Assembly (NCBI GenBank): GCA_050010115.1
Contig: JBEKLQ010000006.1
Coordinates: forward strand, 3,617-67,616
Length of the DNA stretch: 64,000 bases
Origin: JAKACA01 sp050010115
Lineage (GTDB): Bacteria; Actinomycetota; Acidimicrobiia; Acidimicrobiales; Bog-793
Direction: 5' to 3'
A program made the position numbers and the translations under genes. The notes under the pieces were generated by a model. That model ran no database searches and had not been told where the DNA came from. It saw only the letters and a list, made by a program, of their open reading frames with translations. Below, in pieces: positions 50,009-59,598 of the stretch (position 1 is the first letter of the stretch; every line of letters begins with the position of its first letter).

Positions 50009-52065
50009 GTGCTGCATCCTGGGACGACGGCCTCGACGAAGCCCAGCTCGCCGCCGTCGCCCACGGAGAAGGGCCACTCGTCATCGTGGCCGGGGCGGGC
50101 ACGGGTAAGACACGGACGCTCACGGCTCGGGTGGCGCACCTGCTGGAGCGCGGCGTGCCGCCGGAGCGGGTGCTGCTGTTGAGTTTCACGCGCCGGGCGG
50201 CCGACGACATGCTGGCCCGGGCTGCCTCCCTGAGCGGCCACAGCGAGCTCGGCCGTCGGCTTCGTGGCGGGACGTTCCACTCGGTGGCGCACTTCATGAT
50301 CTCGGCGTACGCCGAGGTGCTGGGGTTACCGGTGGGTTTCTCGGTGCTGGACCCCGCTGATGCTGCGGACGTGCTCGATCTGCTGCGGGAGGGCGAGCGT
50401 GCCGGCACCGGCGAGGTGAGGGCGCCCAAGTCGTCGACGCTCGTCGACGTCTACTCCCGTTGCGTGAACACGCGCCGGAGCCTGAGCGAGGTGCTGGCGA
50501 ACGACTTCCCCTGGTGTGAGCCGCACACCGACGCCATCGCCGGACTGTTCCGGTCCTACGTCGCCCGCAAGCGCACGAACGGCCAGCTCGACTTCGACGA
50601 CTTGCTGCTGTACTTCCGAGCGGCTCTTGCCGACGAGCCCATCGGTGAACGGATCGTCGCCATGTACGACCATGTCCTTGTCGACGAGTACCAGGATGTG
50701 AACGCCCTGCAAGTGGACATCGTGCGGTTGCTGCGACCAGGTGGCCGTGGGCTCACCGTCGTCGGGGACGACGCCCAGGCCATCTACGGGTTCCGGGGCT
50801 CCGACTCGCGCTATCTGCACGATCTGGCGACGTCGATGCCCGAGGCGACGGTCGTGGCGCTCGAGCGCAACTTCCGCTCGCTCCAGCCGGTGCTCGACCT
50901 GGCCAACGTCGTCCGGCCGAGCGATCCCGGTCTCCGGCTGGTGCTGCGCGGGACCCGGGCCGGCGGGCGGCGCCCGGTCCTGTTGCGGTGCCACGATGCC
51001 CCGAGCGAGGCCCGCGCCGTGACGGACCGGATCCTCACGCTCCATGAGGAGGGGATGCGGCTGCGGGACCAGGCGGTCCTCGTGCGGGCGGCCCACCACA
51101 GCGACCTCATCGAATTGGAGCTGACGGCTCGGCGGGTGCCGTACCGGAAGTTCGGGGGGCTGCGTTTTGTGGAGGCTGCCCACGTGAAGGATTTCGTGGC
51201 CACGTTGCGGCTCCTCGACAACCCCGCCGACGAGCTGGCGTGGTTCCGGCTGCTCAGGCTGCACGACGGCATCGGCCCGTCCCGGGCACGCGACCTCGTC
51301 CAGCGGTTGGCGCCCCAGGAAGGTTGGGCCGGGGCCGAGTGGTCCGAGGCCGTTGCGGCCGCCCCACCGAAAGCCCGTGTGGTGCTGGGCGAGACACTTG
51401 CGCTCGTTGCTTCGGCGAGGGCGGCCGGCAGCGTGAGCGAGCGGGTTGACGCCGTGTGCCGGGCGCTCGAGCCGTTGGTGCTGTCTCACTACACCGCCGG
51501 CGAGGCCCGCAACGGCGACCTTGCCCGGTTGGCGTCGGCGGCCGCAGAGGTCGGCGACCTGGGGACGTGGCTCGGGGAGATCACGCTCGACCCACCAGCT
51601 TCGACCGGTGACTTCGCCGGGCCGCCGCATCTCGACGAGGACTACGTCGTGATCTCGACGGTGCACTCGGCCAAGGGCCTCGAATGGCTGGCGGTGCACC
51701 TGCCTCACCTCGTCGACGGCGCCTTCCCCTCGGACATGGCGCTCACCACGCCGGCCGGCTTGGCCGAGGAGCGCCGGCTGTTCTACGTAGCCGCCACCCG
51801 AGCCCGGGACCAGCTCAACCTGTACACACCGCTCCGGATGCCCCACCACCGGCGCTCCCGCAACGATCGGCACAGTTACGCGCCGGCGAGCAGGTTCCTC
51901 GATCGCGACCTTTTGGCGACGGTCGAGCTCGCCGAGCAGGTTCCGGCTCGGCTGACTGCCGGTCTTGGTGCGATCGGGGGACTGGTCGAGAACCAGGCCG
52001 GCGAGGCCACCGTGCCGGTCGGGGCGGCGTCCGTGGCGGCGGATCTCGATTCGTTGTGGCGCTGA
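50002..52065 (+). CDS. UvrD/Rep-family DNA helicase (SF1A), SOS-regulated
   Basis: A 687-residue 3'-5' helicase. Motifs: Q/I LDEAQLAAVAHGEGPLVIVA and AGAGTGKTRTL, Ia LLLSFTRRAADDML, II VDEYQDVNALQ, III VVGDDAQAIYGFRGS, IV ALERNFRS, V VISTVHSAKGLEWLAV and VI EERRLFYVAATRARDQL. It is shorter than UvrD1 and lacks a nuclease domain; motif V/VI and size resemble the UvrD2-like/AdnA-less group, but I do not assign a symbol. An ATG at 50002 within the SOS box fits a leaderless message. Confidence 0.93.
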   Translation: MFGAASWDDGLDEAQLAAVAHGEGPLVIVAGAGTGKTRTLTARVAHLLERGVPPERVLLLSFTRRAADDMLARAASLSGHSELGRRLRGGTFHSVAHFMISAYAEVLGLPVGFSVLDPADAADVLDLLREGERAGTGEVRAPKSSTLVDVYSRCVNTRRSLSEVLANDFPWCEPHTDAIAGLFRSYVARKRTNGQLDFDDLLLYFRAALADEPIGERIVAMYDHVLVDEYQDVNALQVDIVRLLRPGGRGLTVVGDDAQAIYGFRGSDSRYLHDLATSMPEATVVALERNFRSLQPVLDLANVVRPSDPGLRLVLRGTRAGGRRPVLLRCHDAPSEARAVTDRILTLHEEGMRLRDQAVLVRAAHHSDLIELELTARRVPYRKFGGLRFVEAAHVKDFVATLRLLDNPADELAWFRLLRLHDGIGPSRARDLVQRLAPQEGWAGAEWSEAVAAAPPKARVVLGETLALVASARAAGSVSERVDAVCRALEPLVLSHYTAGEARNGDLARLASAAAEVGDLGTWLGEITLDPPASTGDFAGPPHLDEDYVVISTVHSAKGLEWLAVHLPHLVDGAFPSDMALTTPAGLAEERRLFYVAATRARDQLNLYTPLRMPHHRRSRNDRHSYAPASRFLDRDLLATVELAEQVPARLTAGLGAIGGLVENQAGEATVPVGAASVAADLDSLWR

Positions 52066-52108
52066 GCCGGTGACGTGACGCCTCCGAGCCGGGGCCGCTG
52101 GTCGGCTC

Positions 52109-53020
52109 TCAGCTCCGGTAGGGCGCTGCGACCTCTTCGAGCAACTGCGCCATGTTGTCGAGGCGCCGGGACAGCTCGGAGCCGAGGGCGCGGTCCACGA
52201 CGACGAACTCGTCGATGCCCAGCCGCTCGTACTCGCCGAAGTGCTCGCCGATCTCCGCCGGCGTCCCGATGAGCGACGGCATGCCGCGGCCCTGTCCTCT
52301 CCAGCGCTCGAGCAGGGCGGGATCGTCGCTCATACGGAGGAGCGCCTGCGTGGATCTCTCAACCGAGGCCGGGTCTCGTGACACGGCCTCGCAGTGAGCC
52401 TCGAAGACCGCCTTCTTGTGGGCGATCAGATCCGGGGTACCCCAGCAGTTCCAGATGTCAGCCCAGCGGGCGGCCATCCGCATCGAGACCCGCTCGCCGG
52501 CCGCACCGATCAGGAGCGGCAGGGGCGACTGGATGGGTTTCGGCTCGCAGGGGGCGTCCGAGAGTCGGTAGTAGTGCCCCTCGAAGTTCGACCGCTCCTC
52601 GGTCAGCAACAGGCGCACCACCTCGCAGGCCTCGTCGAGACGGGCCAGGCGCTCGGGGATCTCGTACAACTCGATCCCGTAGGCGTCGTGCTCGTTCACC
52701 TGCCATCCCGCTCCGAGGCCGAGCACGAGGCGCCCGTTGCTGATGCGGTCCGCCGTCGCCGCCATCTTGGCGAGGATCGCCGGGTGGCGGTAGGTGTTCC
52801 CGCTGACGAGGACGCCGAGGCGGGCTCGCTCCGTCAGTGCGGCGATGGCGCTGAGCGCCGTCCAGGCTTCGAGCCGGGGCCCGAGGCCGGGCGGCTGCTC
52901 GTTCGGCATGAAGTGGTCAGCGACGTAGATGCCGTCCCACCCGGTCGAATCGGCCACTCGAGCGGTCTCGGCGACCTCAGCCCACGGCTGCTCGGTGCCG
53001 ATCCAGATGACGAAGCGCAC
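52109..53020 (-). CDS. LLM-class F420-dependent oxidoreductase
   Basis: A 303-residue luciferase-like TIM barrel: RFVIWIGTEQPWAEVAETARVAD, GWDGIYVADHFM, LGVLVSGNTYRHPAILAKMAATADRISNGRLVLGLGAGW, PLLIGAAGERVSMRMAARWAD. This is the F420-dependent clade pattern rather than FMN monooxygenase. GTG at 53020 is 12 bp after the stop of the YfhO-like gene; TAGGCT lies 8 nt before it. Substrate unknown. Confidence 0.88.
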   Translation of the reverse strand: MRFVIWIGTEQPWAEVAETARVADSTGWDGIYVADHFMPNEQPPGLGPRLEAWTALSAIAALTERARLGVLVSGNTYRHPAILAKMAATADRISNGRLVLGLGAGWQVNEHDAYGIELYEIPERLARLDEACEVVRLLLTEERSNFEGHYYRLSDAPCEPKPIQSPLPLLIGAAGERVSMRMAARWADIWNCWGTPDLIAHKKAVFEAHCEAVSRDPASVERSTQALLRMSDDPALLERWRGQGRGMPSLIGTPAEIGEHFGEYERLGIDEFVVVDRALGSELSRRLDNMAQLLEEVAAPYRS

Positions 53021-53031
53021 GGCGGGCGAGC

Positions 53032-56000
53032 CTACCGGCCGGCCACGGGCGGCATCTCGGGGGCGAGGCGGCGCCTGGGCGGGCTGCTGCGCCGGCGCCG
53101 GCGCCGGAGCCCGACGACGGCCAGTACCGCGCACGCCAACGTACCGAGCACGCCGGCACCAAGCCCGACGTCCGCCCGGGCAGATCGGTAGTGCCAGATG
53201 ACTTCGTAGTGGCCCGCCGGCAGCTCGACCCCTTGCAGGAGGCCGACAGGGACGACGGTTCGAGTGTGGGCCGGCCCGAGGCTTCCTCCGGCTCCCACGC
53301 GCTGGATCGTGGCGGTCCACCCCGGAGAGTACTGCTCGCTCCGCACGAGCAGCACGGGGGCAGGGGAGTCGACCACGTCGACGGGGTCCTGCCAGTAGGC
53401 GACCGTAAGGGTGGTGACCGACCCCGACGCGGCCGGCGCCGAGGCGACCCTCGCTCTCGGCGCCTCGACCCAGGCCGCCCCCCGAGCCTTGGTGTCGCCG
53501 TACAGCACCAGGGGGCCGATCCGGCCCACATAGATCCAGTGTGGTGGCTGCAGCAGCCCCTGCAGCCAGCCGTTCAGCACGTAGGTGACCGTGCCGGATG
53601 ACCGCTGGTGCAGCGCGAGGGGCGCGCTCGCAGCGTCAGCTGTCACGGCGACCGCCCCGACGACCGGCTCACTGGTGGCGGAGGCGCCCGGGTCGGTCAC
53701 GGAGACGGCCAGCGCCCCTCTGCCTGCGGCGATCTGTGACGACGGAAGGGGGAGCGACGCACGTTCTCCTTCTGGCGCCCCGCTGACGCGAACGGTCCGT
53801 CCGTTCGCCAGAGTCACCGTGACGACGACCGCACCGGTGGGCGATGGCCCCTCCTGCGGGTCGAAGAGCACCGTCACCGCCGAGATCCGAGTCGGCGCCG
53901 GCAGTTCCCACCGCACGCCCGCCGCGACGAGGCGCCACGGACCGGCGGGCGGGTAGGTGGCGCGGGCGACGTCGCCTGGCTGGCGGTCGGCGGCGCTCGT
54001 ACCCACCGCCAGCGGGGGACCGGGCGGGATCCGGGGTGCCGTGCCGCTCGGGAGGATCGTGCCGAATTGCTCAGGCACCACGGCGACGACACCGAGGTCG
54101 AGCTCGTCGTAGAGGGGCCCGAGCAGTGCGGACGGGAGCAGGTTCTCGACGTCGTGGGAGCCGGTGGCCGCTTCGTAGGCGGCAGGCACGGCCGAGCCGT
54201 AGCCCTGCACGGAGGCGAGTGCGTGCAACAGGACGAGGTCGTTCACACCCAGTTCGTCAACGAGAAATGGCGGAAAGTCGAGCGCCAGCTGGTCCGGATC
54301 GTCGATGGCGGTGCGGGCTCCGGGGGCGAGGTGAGTCTTGAGGGTGCTGGCGGCCGGGTTGGAGGAGGCAAGCGTCGACAGCGGGATGGGCTGGTAGGAG
54401 GCCATCGCGACGAACAGCAGCAGGTCGGCGGCCACGACGGTGGCGGCAGCGCGGCGCCAACCGTCGATCGAAGGCCAGCTCGAGCGCCACAGCACGACAA
54501 GCCCGCCGAGGGCGATCACGACGGCGGCGGCGTAGTAGCCGGCCATCTGGGTGGGCAGGTCAGCCTGAATGCTGGTGACGCCGAGCCACCGCTCCACCGG
54601 TGCGGTCCAGGCGAACATCGACGCGACGAGGCCGAGGACTGCCGCCACCGGGATCGCACCGGCCCGCCGCTCAGCCCGCGTCGGCTCGCTCGCGCCCGCT
54701 CGGGCGCCGGTTCCTGCGCCCGCTCGGGCGCCGGTTCCTGCGCCCGCCGGTCGGAAGGTGTCCACGAACACCGCCAGCAGGGCAGCGAGGGCGAAGTCGC
54801 CGATGGCGGCGTTGCGGTTCTGGAGGCGCTGGCCGCCGTAGAGGGGGAGGTGGACGAGCAGGTGGCCGAGGGGAGTCTCGGTGCCGGTCGACAGCACGGC
54901 TCCTACGACGAACATGGCGTACCAGACGCCAAGCCCACTGCGTGAAGGCTCGGAGGCTGGGGCGCTGTCGCCCGGCTGGTTGTGTCCCTGGAGCCGGGCG
55001 AACCCCTGGCGGGCCCGCCGCGTGAGCTGCCCGAGCCACCGGGGCGCAAGCGCGAACAGGGCGATGAGCGGCAGGATGCCGACGGCGTAGGTGACCTCGG
55101 GCATGTTGAGCGGTCCGGCGTAGCTCGGCATGCCGAAATTGCCGTTGCCGCCCAGCAGGTACGGCGTCACCAGCAGGGGAAGGTCGCTCCAGCCGAGCGA
55201 ACCGCTCCCGAAAAGACTCAGCGTGCTCACCGACCGCTGCGACGAGTGCAGGTACACGAGACCCGGGAGCCACTGCACGGCCGACATGGCGATGGCGACG
55301 GCGGCGCCGGCTCCCACGCCGGTCACGACGCGCCTCGCGACCGATGGCGCCCGCCAGCACCGAGCCGCCAGGTACAACACGGCGATGATGGCATCGCTCG
55401 AGACGGCTCTCGGGTCGCCGGCGAGCACGACCAGGGCGGCGGAGGCTCCCAGCAGGGCGATCCAATGGCCGGATCCCGCCAACCAGCCGCCGCCTCGGAC
55501 GGGCGGGCGTCGAGCGCCGGCCACCCGGAACATGCCGTCGATCGCAAGGAGGATCCATGGTGCCAGCGCAGTCCCCTCGATCAGTCCGAGATGGCACTGC
55601 TGCCCACTCACGAAACCCATCTCGCTCCAGGTGACCGCCCCCAACACTGCAGCCAGCGGTGAGCAGCCCTGCCGGCGCAGGAACAGGTGGAAGCCCACGC
55701 CGCAGGCGATCCCCGCCAGCACGATGTTCACCTCGAAAGAGACGACGCCAGGCAGGACGGCGAACAGCCAGGTCCCGGGGAACATCGCTCCTGCGTTCCA
55801 CCCTGCAAGCAGCGGGACGCCGCTCCAGATCCCCGGGTCCCACAGCGGCAGCCGTCCGTGGGCGAGCAGCTGGCCTACGAGAACGCGCAGCGGGTAGTTC
55901 TGCGTGAGGTTGTCACCGTCGAGCACGGGATGACCGGCGAGCGCCCAGGGCACGTTCACGAGGACCGGCACAACGACGAGGATCCCGAGCGCCCACCGGT

Positions 56001-56046
56001 CGGCACGGGTCAGGCGAGCGCGCACCACTGTCGACGTTAGAGCCAC
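53032..56046 (-). CDS. YfhO-like multi-spanning membrane protein
   Basis: A 1004-residue membrane protein of the YfhO type (GT-C-like glycosylation-related family). It starts with TM1 (WALGILVVVPVLVNVPWALA), then GDNLTQNYPLRVLVGQLLAHGRLPLWDP, the family's first extracytoplasmic loop with acidic residues, and 10-12 further helices to about residue 560. A large external domain of about 380 residues and a final TM near 970-990 follow. GTG at 56046. Residues about 435-452 are two AGTGARAG units encoded by a 24-bp direct repeat (54692-54715, 54716-54739). Likely role is in cell-envelope polymer glycosylation (inference). Confidence 0.85.
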   Translation of the reverse strand: MALTSTVVRARLTRADRWALGILVVVPVLVNVPWALAGHPVLDGDNLTQNYPLRVLVGQLLAHGRLPLWDPGIWSGVPLLAGWNAGAMFPGTWLFAVLPGVVSFEVNIVLAGIACGVGFHLFLRRQGCSPLAAVLGAVTWSEMGFVSGQQCHLGLIEGTALAPWILLAIDGMFRVAGARRPPVRGGGWLAGSGHWIALLGASAALVVLAGDPRAVSSDAIIAVLYLAARCWRAPSVARRVVTGVGAGAAVAIAMSAVQWLPGLVYLHSSQRSVSTLSLFGSGSLGWSDLPLLVTPYLLGGNGNFGMPSYAGPLNMPEVTYAVGILPLIALFALAPRWLGQLTRRARQGFARLQGHNQPGDSAPASEPSRSGLGVWYAMFVVGAVLSTGTETPLGHLLVHLPLYGGQRLQNRNAAIGDFALAALLAVFVDTFRPAGAGTGARAGAGTGARAGASEPTRAERRAGAIPVAAVLGLVASMFAWTAPVERWLGVTSIQADLPTQMAGYYAAAVVIALGGLVVLWRSSWPSIDGWRRAAATVVAADLLLFVAMASYQPIPLSTLASSNPAASTLKTHLAPGARTAIDDPDQLALDFPPFLVDELGVNDLVLLHALASVQGYGSAVPAAYEAATGSHDVENLLPSALLGPLYDELDLGVVAVVPEQFGTILPSGTAPRIPPGPPLAVGTSAADRQPGDVARATYPPAGPWRLVAAGVRWELPAPTRISAVTVLFDPQEGPSPTGAVVVTVTLANGRTVRVSGAPEGERASLPLPSSQIAAGRGALAVSVTDPGASATSEPVVGAVAVTADAASAPLALHQRSSGTVTYVLNGWLQGLLQPPHWIYVGRIGPLVLYGDTKARGAAWVEAPRARVASAPAASGSVTTLTVAYWQDPVDVVDSPAPVLLVRSEQYSPGWTATIQRVGAGGSLGPAHTRTVVPVGLLQGVELPAGHYEVIWHYRSARADVGLGAGVLGTLACAVLAVVGLRRRRRRSSPPRRRLAPEMPPVAGR
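54692..54739. repeat. In-frame 24-bp direct repeat in the YfhO-like gene
   Basis: Two identical adjacent 24-bp units plus an 8-bp partial, encoding AGTGARAG twice in a cytoplasmic or periplasmic loop. Confidence 0.9.
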
Positions 56047-56083
56047 CCGCGCGGTCCCGCGTGACTTCGGCCGGAGGGCGCCC

Positions 56084-56089
56084 TAACGT
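56084..56089 (+). promoter_or_regulatory. Leaderless-type -10 box for the second LLM gene
   Basis: TAACGT ends 7 nt before the ATG at 56097. Confidence 0.5.
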
Positions 56090-56096
56090 CCATCGG

Positions 56097-56945
56097 ATGA
56101 AATACGGCTTGTTTCTCCCTCTCTACGGCGAATTCGCCGATCCGGCTCGTGTCGTCGACGTCGCGCGGCAGGCTGAGCAAGCGGGTTGGGACGGCTTGTT
56201 CGTCTGGGACCACGTATATGGCGGTGAGGGCGTCCCGGTCGGTGACGCCTTCGTGGCGCTGGCAGCCGTCGCAGCCGTCACGACCAAGATTCGTCTCGGC
56301 CCGCTGGTCACGCCCCTAGCCCGGCGGCGGCCTTGGGTGGTCGCCCGTCAGACGACGTCGGTGGATCACCTCTCGCGCGGCCGGTTCATCTTCGGGACCG
56401 GGCTCGGCGACGAAGGCTGGAGCGGGGAGATGACAGCGTTCTCCGAGCGGGCGCAGGAGGAGGATGAGCGTGCGGCGCTGCTCGACGAAGCGATCGCCGT
56501 GCTCTTGCAGTTCTGGTCGGGCAAGCCCGTTCGCCATGACGGACAGTGGCTGCAGGTGGACTCGGCGGCGTTTCTTCCGACGCCGTTGCAACGACCCAGG
56601 ATCCCGGTCTGGGTGAGTGCCCGCTGGCCCCGGAGGAACCCGCTGCGCCGAGCCGCCCATGTCGACGGGATCTTGCCGGTGTGGACCGAGGTCCGCGATC
56701 TCCGCGTCTCGCCGGACGTGGCGGAAGTGCGGAAGATCCGCGAAGAGGTGGTCCGGCTGGGAGCGCCCCGGCGTCATGACCTCGTCCTGCGCGGCGTGCT
56801 CGGTCCGAAGTGGACCGCAGAGGCGCTCGACTACTTGCGCGTGATCGAGAACGCCGGCGCCACGTGGTGGCTGGAGGCCTTCGATCATGACGAGCCGGCC
56901 TCGGCGGTGCTCGACCGGACCATGGCCGGCCCGCCCCGGGCCTGA
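56097..56945 (+). CDS. LLM-class F420-dependent oxidoreductase
   Basis: A 282-residue luciferase-like protein: MKYGLFLPLYGEFADPARVV, WDGLFVWDHVYG, IRLGPLVTPLARRRPWVVARQ, LSRGRFIFGTGLGDEGW. It is only distantly similar to the other LLM protein of the window, so they are not recent duplicates. ATG at 56097 fits the leaderless promoter. Divergent from the YfhO-like gene. Confidence 0.87.
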   Translation: MKYGLFLPLYGEFADPARVVDVARQAEQAGWDGLFVWDHVYGGEGVPVGDAFVALAAVAAVTTKIRLGPLVTPLARRRPWVVARQTTSVDHLSRGRFIFGTGLGDEGWSGEMTAFSERAQEEDERAALLDEAIAVLLQFWSGKPVRHDGQWLQVDSAAFLPTPLQRPRIPVWVSARWPRRNPLRRAAHVDGILPVWTEVRDLRVSPDVAEVRKIREEVVRLGAPRRHDLVLRGVLGPKWTAEALDYLRVIENAGATWWLEAFDHDEPASAVLDRTMAGPPRA

Positions 56946-57072
56946 ACAGCCTGGCCGGCTCTCGTTGAGGCGCCGGCGAGATCCAATCCGGAAACTTGCC
57001 CCGCAAGGAGAGAAGCCTGGGCGGTGTCTCGTTAGAGTGGACCTGAGACGAAGCGCGGAAGGAGCAACGGCG

Positions 57073-58317
57073 GTGAACCCCAAGGACCGTGCCTCTCGTG
57101 GTGCGCGTCCGTCGACCGTTTCGAAGCTTTCGACGCACCGGCGCCCATCGATGACGGTTCTCACCGTGGTGGTGGCGTGCGCGGTGATCGCCGGGGGTGC
57201 CACCGGCCTGACGGCGATCGTCGCCCGGACCTCCGGGCATGCGACTGTTCACAGCCTCGCCGCCAGCTGTGTCGCCCCGCAGGCCTCGCCGGCTGGGGTC
57301 GCTTCGGACCACTTGGGCGCCTGGACGTTCAACTTGTTGGAGGCGGGGACGTTCGGCTCCGTCGTCTCGGCAACATCGGGCTTGTACGCGCTGCAGGCGT
57401 GCGGGACCGAGGAGACCGAGCTGCGCGTGCTCCGAATCGACACGAGTGGCAAAGTGCTCGGGGTGTCGGCTGACTTCAAGCGGGCAGCGTTGCTGACGAG
57501 CAGCCTTGCGATTGCCGACGGCTCGCTTTACGTGGGCACCGCCCAGCTCGACATCTCCGGTCCGGGCGGCTCGGCTCCGTACGATCTCACGCTCTACCGC
57601 CTTGACCTGCAGACGCTGCGGGTGCTCGGGTCGCGTTCGATGGGCCGCGGTTACGGCTTGTCGTTGTTCGGGGGTGCGGGCGCGAGGTCAGGGCCGGCCT
57701 ACGCACAGTCGCTGCTTGCCTCGACCGGTGAGGCTCTGCTCGCCGTCTCGCCGGACTCGCTGCAGGCCACCATCCTGGCATCGTTCGGCGGCTCGATCGG
57801 CCAGCGCGTCTCGGTCGAGCCCGGCCTCCGATACGTGGCGGTCAGCCTCTTCTCGCCGGGAGCGGTGCCGCCGGCTGCCACCGCGAGCATCGAGCTGTTC
57901 GATCTCGCCTCCCGGCGGGTCGTGTCGTCGGTGCAGCTGAAGAGCGGGTCGGACGTCGAATCGCTCGCCCTTGGACGGACGGGGTTGTGGGCCTCGATCG
58001 GCGACGGGATGAGCACGCAACTGTGGCGCTACACGGTCCCGGCGTTGGGTGCTTCGGGCGCACCGACGGGTGTGCCAGCGACCTTGCAGACGATCGATCT
58101 GAGCCAGACCGGGGACGTCGTCTGGCTCTGGGGCTCGACGCTGTTGGGATGCGCCGACGCCTCGACCGGGCGGCTGCTCGCCTCCACGGCGCCGGCGGGC
58201 TCACCGTCGGCGTCCGTGAGTGCGACCGTCGAGGCCGGCTCGGACACCGTCGCCGTAACGCCGGCGGGAATCGGCACGGTAGGCGCCCCGACGGCCTGCC
58301 GGGGCGCCCGCTCCTGA
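57073..58317 (+). CDS. Exported or membrane-anchored beta-propeller-like protein, unknown function
   Basis: A 414-residue protein. GTG at 57073 has GGAAGGAG 8 nt upstream. A basic N-terminus (about 33 residues) precedes one hydrophobic helix TVLTVVVACAVIAGGATGLTAIV, so it is a signal anchor or type II membrane protein. The rest is beta-rich with blade-like segments (LLTSSLAIADGSLYVGTAQL, GEALLAVSPDSLQATILAS, VESLALGRTGLWASIGDG, DVVWLWGSTLLGCADASTG), consistent with a YVTN/quinoprotein-like propeller, although no family signature is certain. The 127 bp before it hold no other feature I can name. Confidence 0.72.
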   Translation: MNPKDRASRGARPSTVSKLSTHRRPSMTVLTVVVACAVIAGGATGLTAIVARTSGHATVHSLAASCVAPQASPAGVASDHLGAWTFNLLEAGTFGSVVSATSGLYALQACGTEETELRVLRIDTSGKVLGVSADFKRAALLTSSLAIADGSLYVGTAQLDISGPGGSAPYDLTLYRLDLQTLRVLGSRSMGRGYGLSLFGGAGARSGPAYAQSLLASTGEALLAVSPDSLQATILASFGGSIGQRVSVEPGLRYVAVSLFSPGAVPPAATASIELFDLASRRVVSSVQLKSGSDVESLALGRTGLWASIGDGMSTQLWRYTVPALGASGAPTGVPATLQTIDLSQTGDVVWLWGSTLLGCADASTGRLLASTAPAGSPSASVSATVEAGSDTVAVTPAGIGTVGAPTACRGARS

Positions 58318-58372
58318 GCGAGTTGTAGCCCACCGGCTCTGTCACACCGGTGATCGGTCACGAGGACCCGCC

Positions 58373-58378
58373 TAGCCT
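58373..58378 (+). promoter_or_regulatory. Leaderless-type -10 box for the sarcosine oxidase gene
   Basis: TAGCCT ends 6 nt before the ATG at 58385. Confidence 0.45.
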
Positions 58379-58384
58379 GAGGCG

Positions 58385-59503
58385 ATGGTCGAGCGACGCC
58401 AGTACATCGTGGTGGGCGCCGGCCTCGTCGGCTTGGCGGTGACCAGGGAGCTGGCGCGGCGCGGGCGGGACGTGCTGTGTCTCGAGCGTGAGACGATCGG
58501 GCACGAACGTGGCGGTTCGAAAGGCACTTCGCGGATCTTTCGCGCCGGGTACCCCGATGCGCTGTATGTGCAGATGGCGGGGCGCTCCTTCCGCGGGTGG
58601 CAGGCGTTGAGCGACGAGTCCGGGCGCTCGTTGCTGGAGCCCACCGGTCTGCTCTCGTTCGGCGATCAGGTAGACGAGGTCGCCGCCGCCATGGCAGCCG
58701 GCGGCGCGGCTCTGGAGATCCTCGACGAGGTTAGCGTGGCGGATCGCTTCCCGGGGATCGCCGTATCGGGGCGAGCGGTGTTCGAGCCGGGCGCCGGCGT
58801 GCTCCGAGCCGACGAGGTCCTGAGCGCGCTGGCGCACTCGGCCCGGTCGGCGGGCGGAGAGATCCTCGAGCACGTTCTTGTGTCTTCGATCGAGGACCGT
58901 GAGGACTCGGTGCGCATTGCCGGCAATTCGGTCGCCTACGACTGCGACGCCGTGATCCTGTGCGCCGGCCCGTGGTCCGCTGTCATGGGGCAGAGCGCCG
59001 GGCTCGCCACAGCTCGGATGTTCCGGCCGACGTTGCAACAAGTGGCCTACCTGCGCCCAATGTCAGGCTCAGTGTCAGGACTGCCGGCCTTCGTCGAACG
59101 GGCACCGGTGACGTGCTACGGCCTCCCGGTGCCGGCGCTCGGGACCTACAAGGTCGGCGTCCACGATCCGGGCCCGGCGGTGGCGCCGGGCCCGATCACC
59201 CTGGACGACGACGCTCGGGATCTCGAGGTGCTCGCCACCATGGCGGCGCGGGTGCTCCCTGGGTTCGAGCCGGAGCCGGTGGTGACGGAGCGCTGTTATT
59301 ACGACAACACCGCCGATGAGCACTTCGTGATCGACCGCGTGGGCCGCGTGGTGATCGGTGCCGGCACGTCGGGCCACGGCTTCAAATTCGGGCCGGTGTG
59401 GGGTGAGGTGCTCGCCGATCTCGCCGAGGGGCAGCAGCCCTCGTTCCTGATCGAGAACTTCTCCATCAGCCGGGCCGGCCTGAGCCGGGAACCGGGGGCC
59501 TAG
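58385..59503 (+). CDS. soxA: Monomeric sarcosine oxidase / N-methyl amino acid oxidase
   Basis: A 372-residue MSOX-type flavoprotein: YIVVGAGLVGLAVTRELARRG at the N-terminus, GTSRIFRAGYPD, and the C-terminal signature CYYDNTADEHFVIDR with Cys304 at the position of the covalent-FAD Cys of MSOX, then GTSGHGFKFGPVWGEVLADLA. It oxidises sarcosine (or another N-methyl amino acid) with O2 to glycine, formaldehyde and H2O2. Related N-methyltryptophan oxidase or pipecolate-type specificity is possible. It lies far from the DMGDH operon but fits the same pathway. Confidence 0.88.
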   Translation: MVERRQYIVVGAGLVGLAVTRELARRGRDVLCLERETIGHERGGSKGTSRIFRAGYPDALYVQMAGRSFRGWQALSDESGRSLLEPTGLLSFGDQVDEVAAAMAAGGAALEILDEVSVADRFPGIAVSGRAVFEPGAGVLRADEVLSALAHSARSAGGEILEHVLVSSIEDREDSVRIAGNSVAYDCDAVILCAGPWSAVMGQSAGLATARMFRPTLQQVAYLRPMSGSVSGLPAFVERAPVTCYGLPVPALGTYKVGVHDPGPAVAPGPITLDDDARDLEVLATMAARVLPGFEPEPVVTERCYYDNTADEHFVIDRVGRVVIGAGTSGHGFKFGPVWGEVLADLAEGQQPSFLIENFSISRAGLSREPGA

Positions 59504-59565
59504 GCCGGCCCCACGGCTGTACCGACCGGTGCGCGCTACTGGATCGGGCCGGTATTCACAAATTC

Positions 59566-59584
59566 ACGGCACCGTCGGTACCGT
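59566..59584. terminator. Stem-loop between convergent genes
   Basis: ACGGCACC-GTC-GGTACCGT: 8-nt arms with one mismatch, between the stops of the sarcosine oxidase and IPT-repeat genes; a probable bidirectional terminator. No T-run. Confidence 0.45.
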
Positions 59585-59598
59585 TGGGGGCCTCGGTC

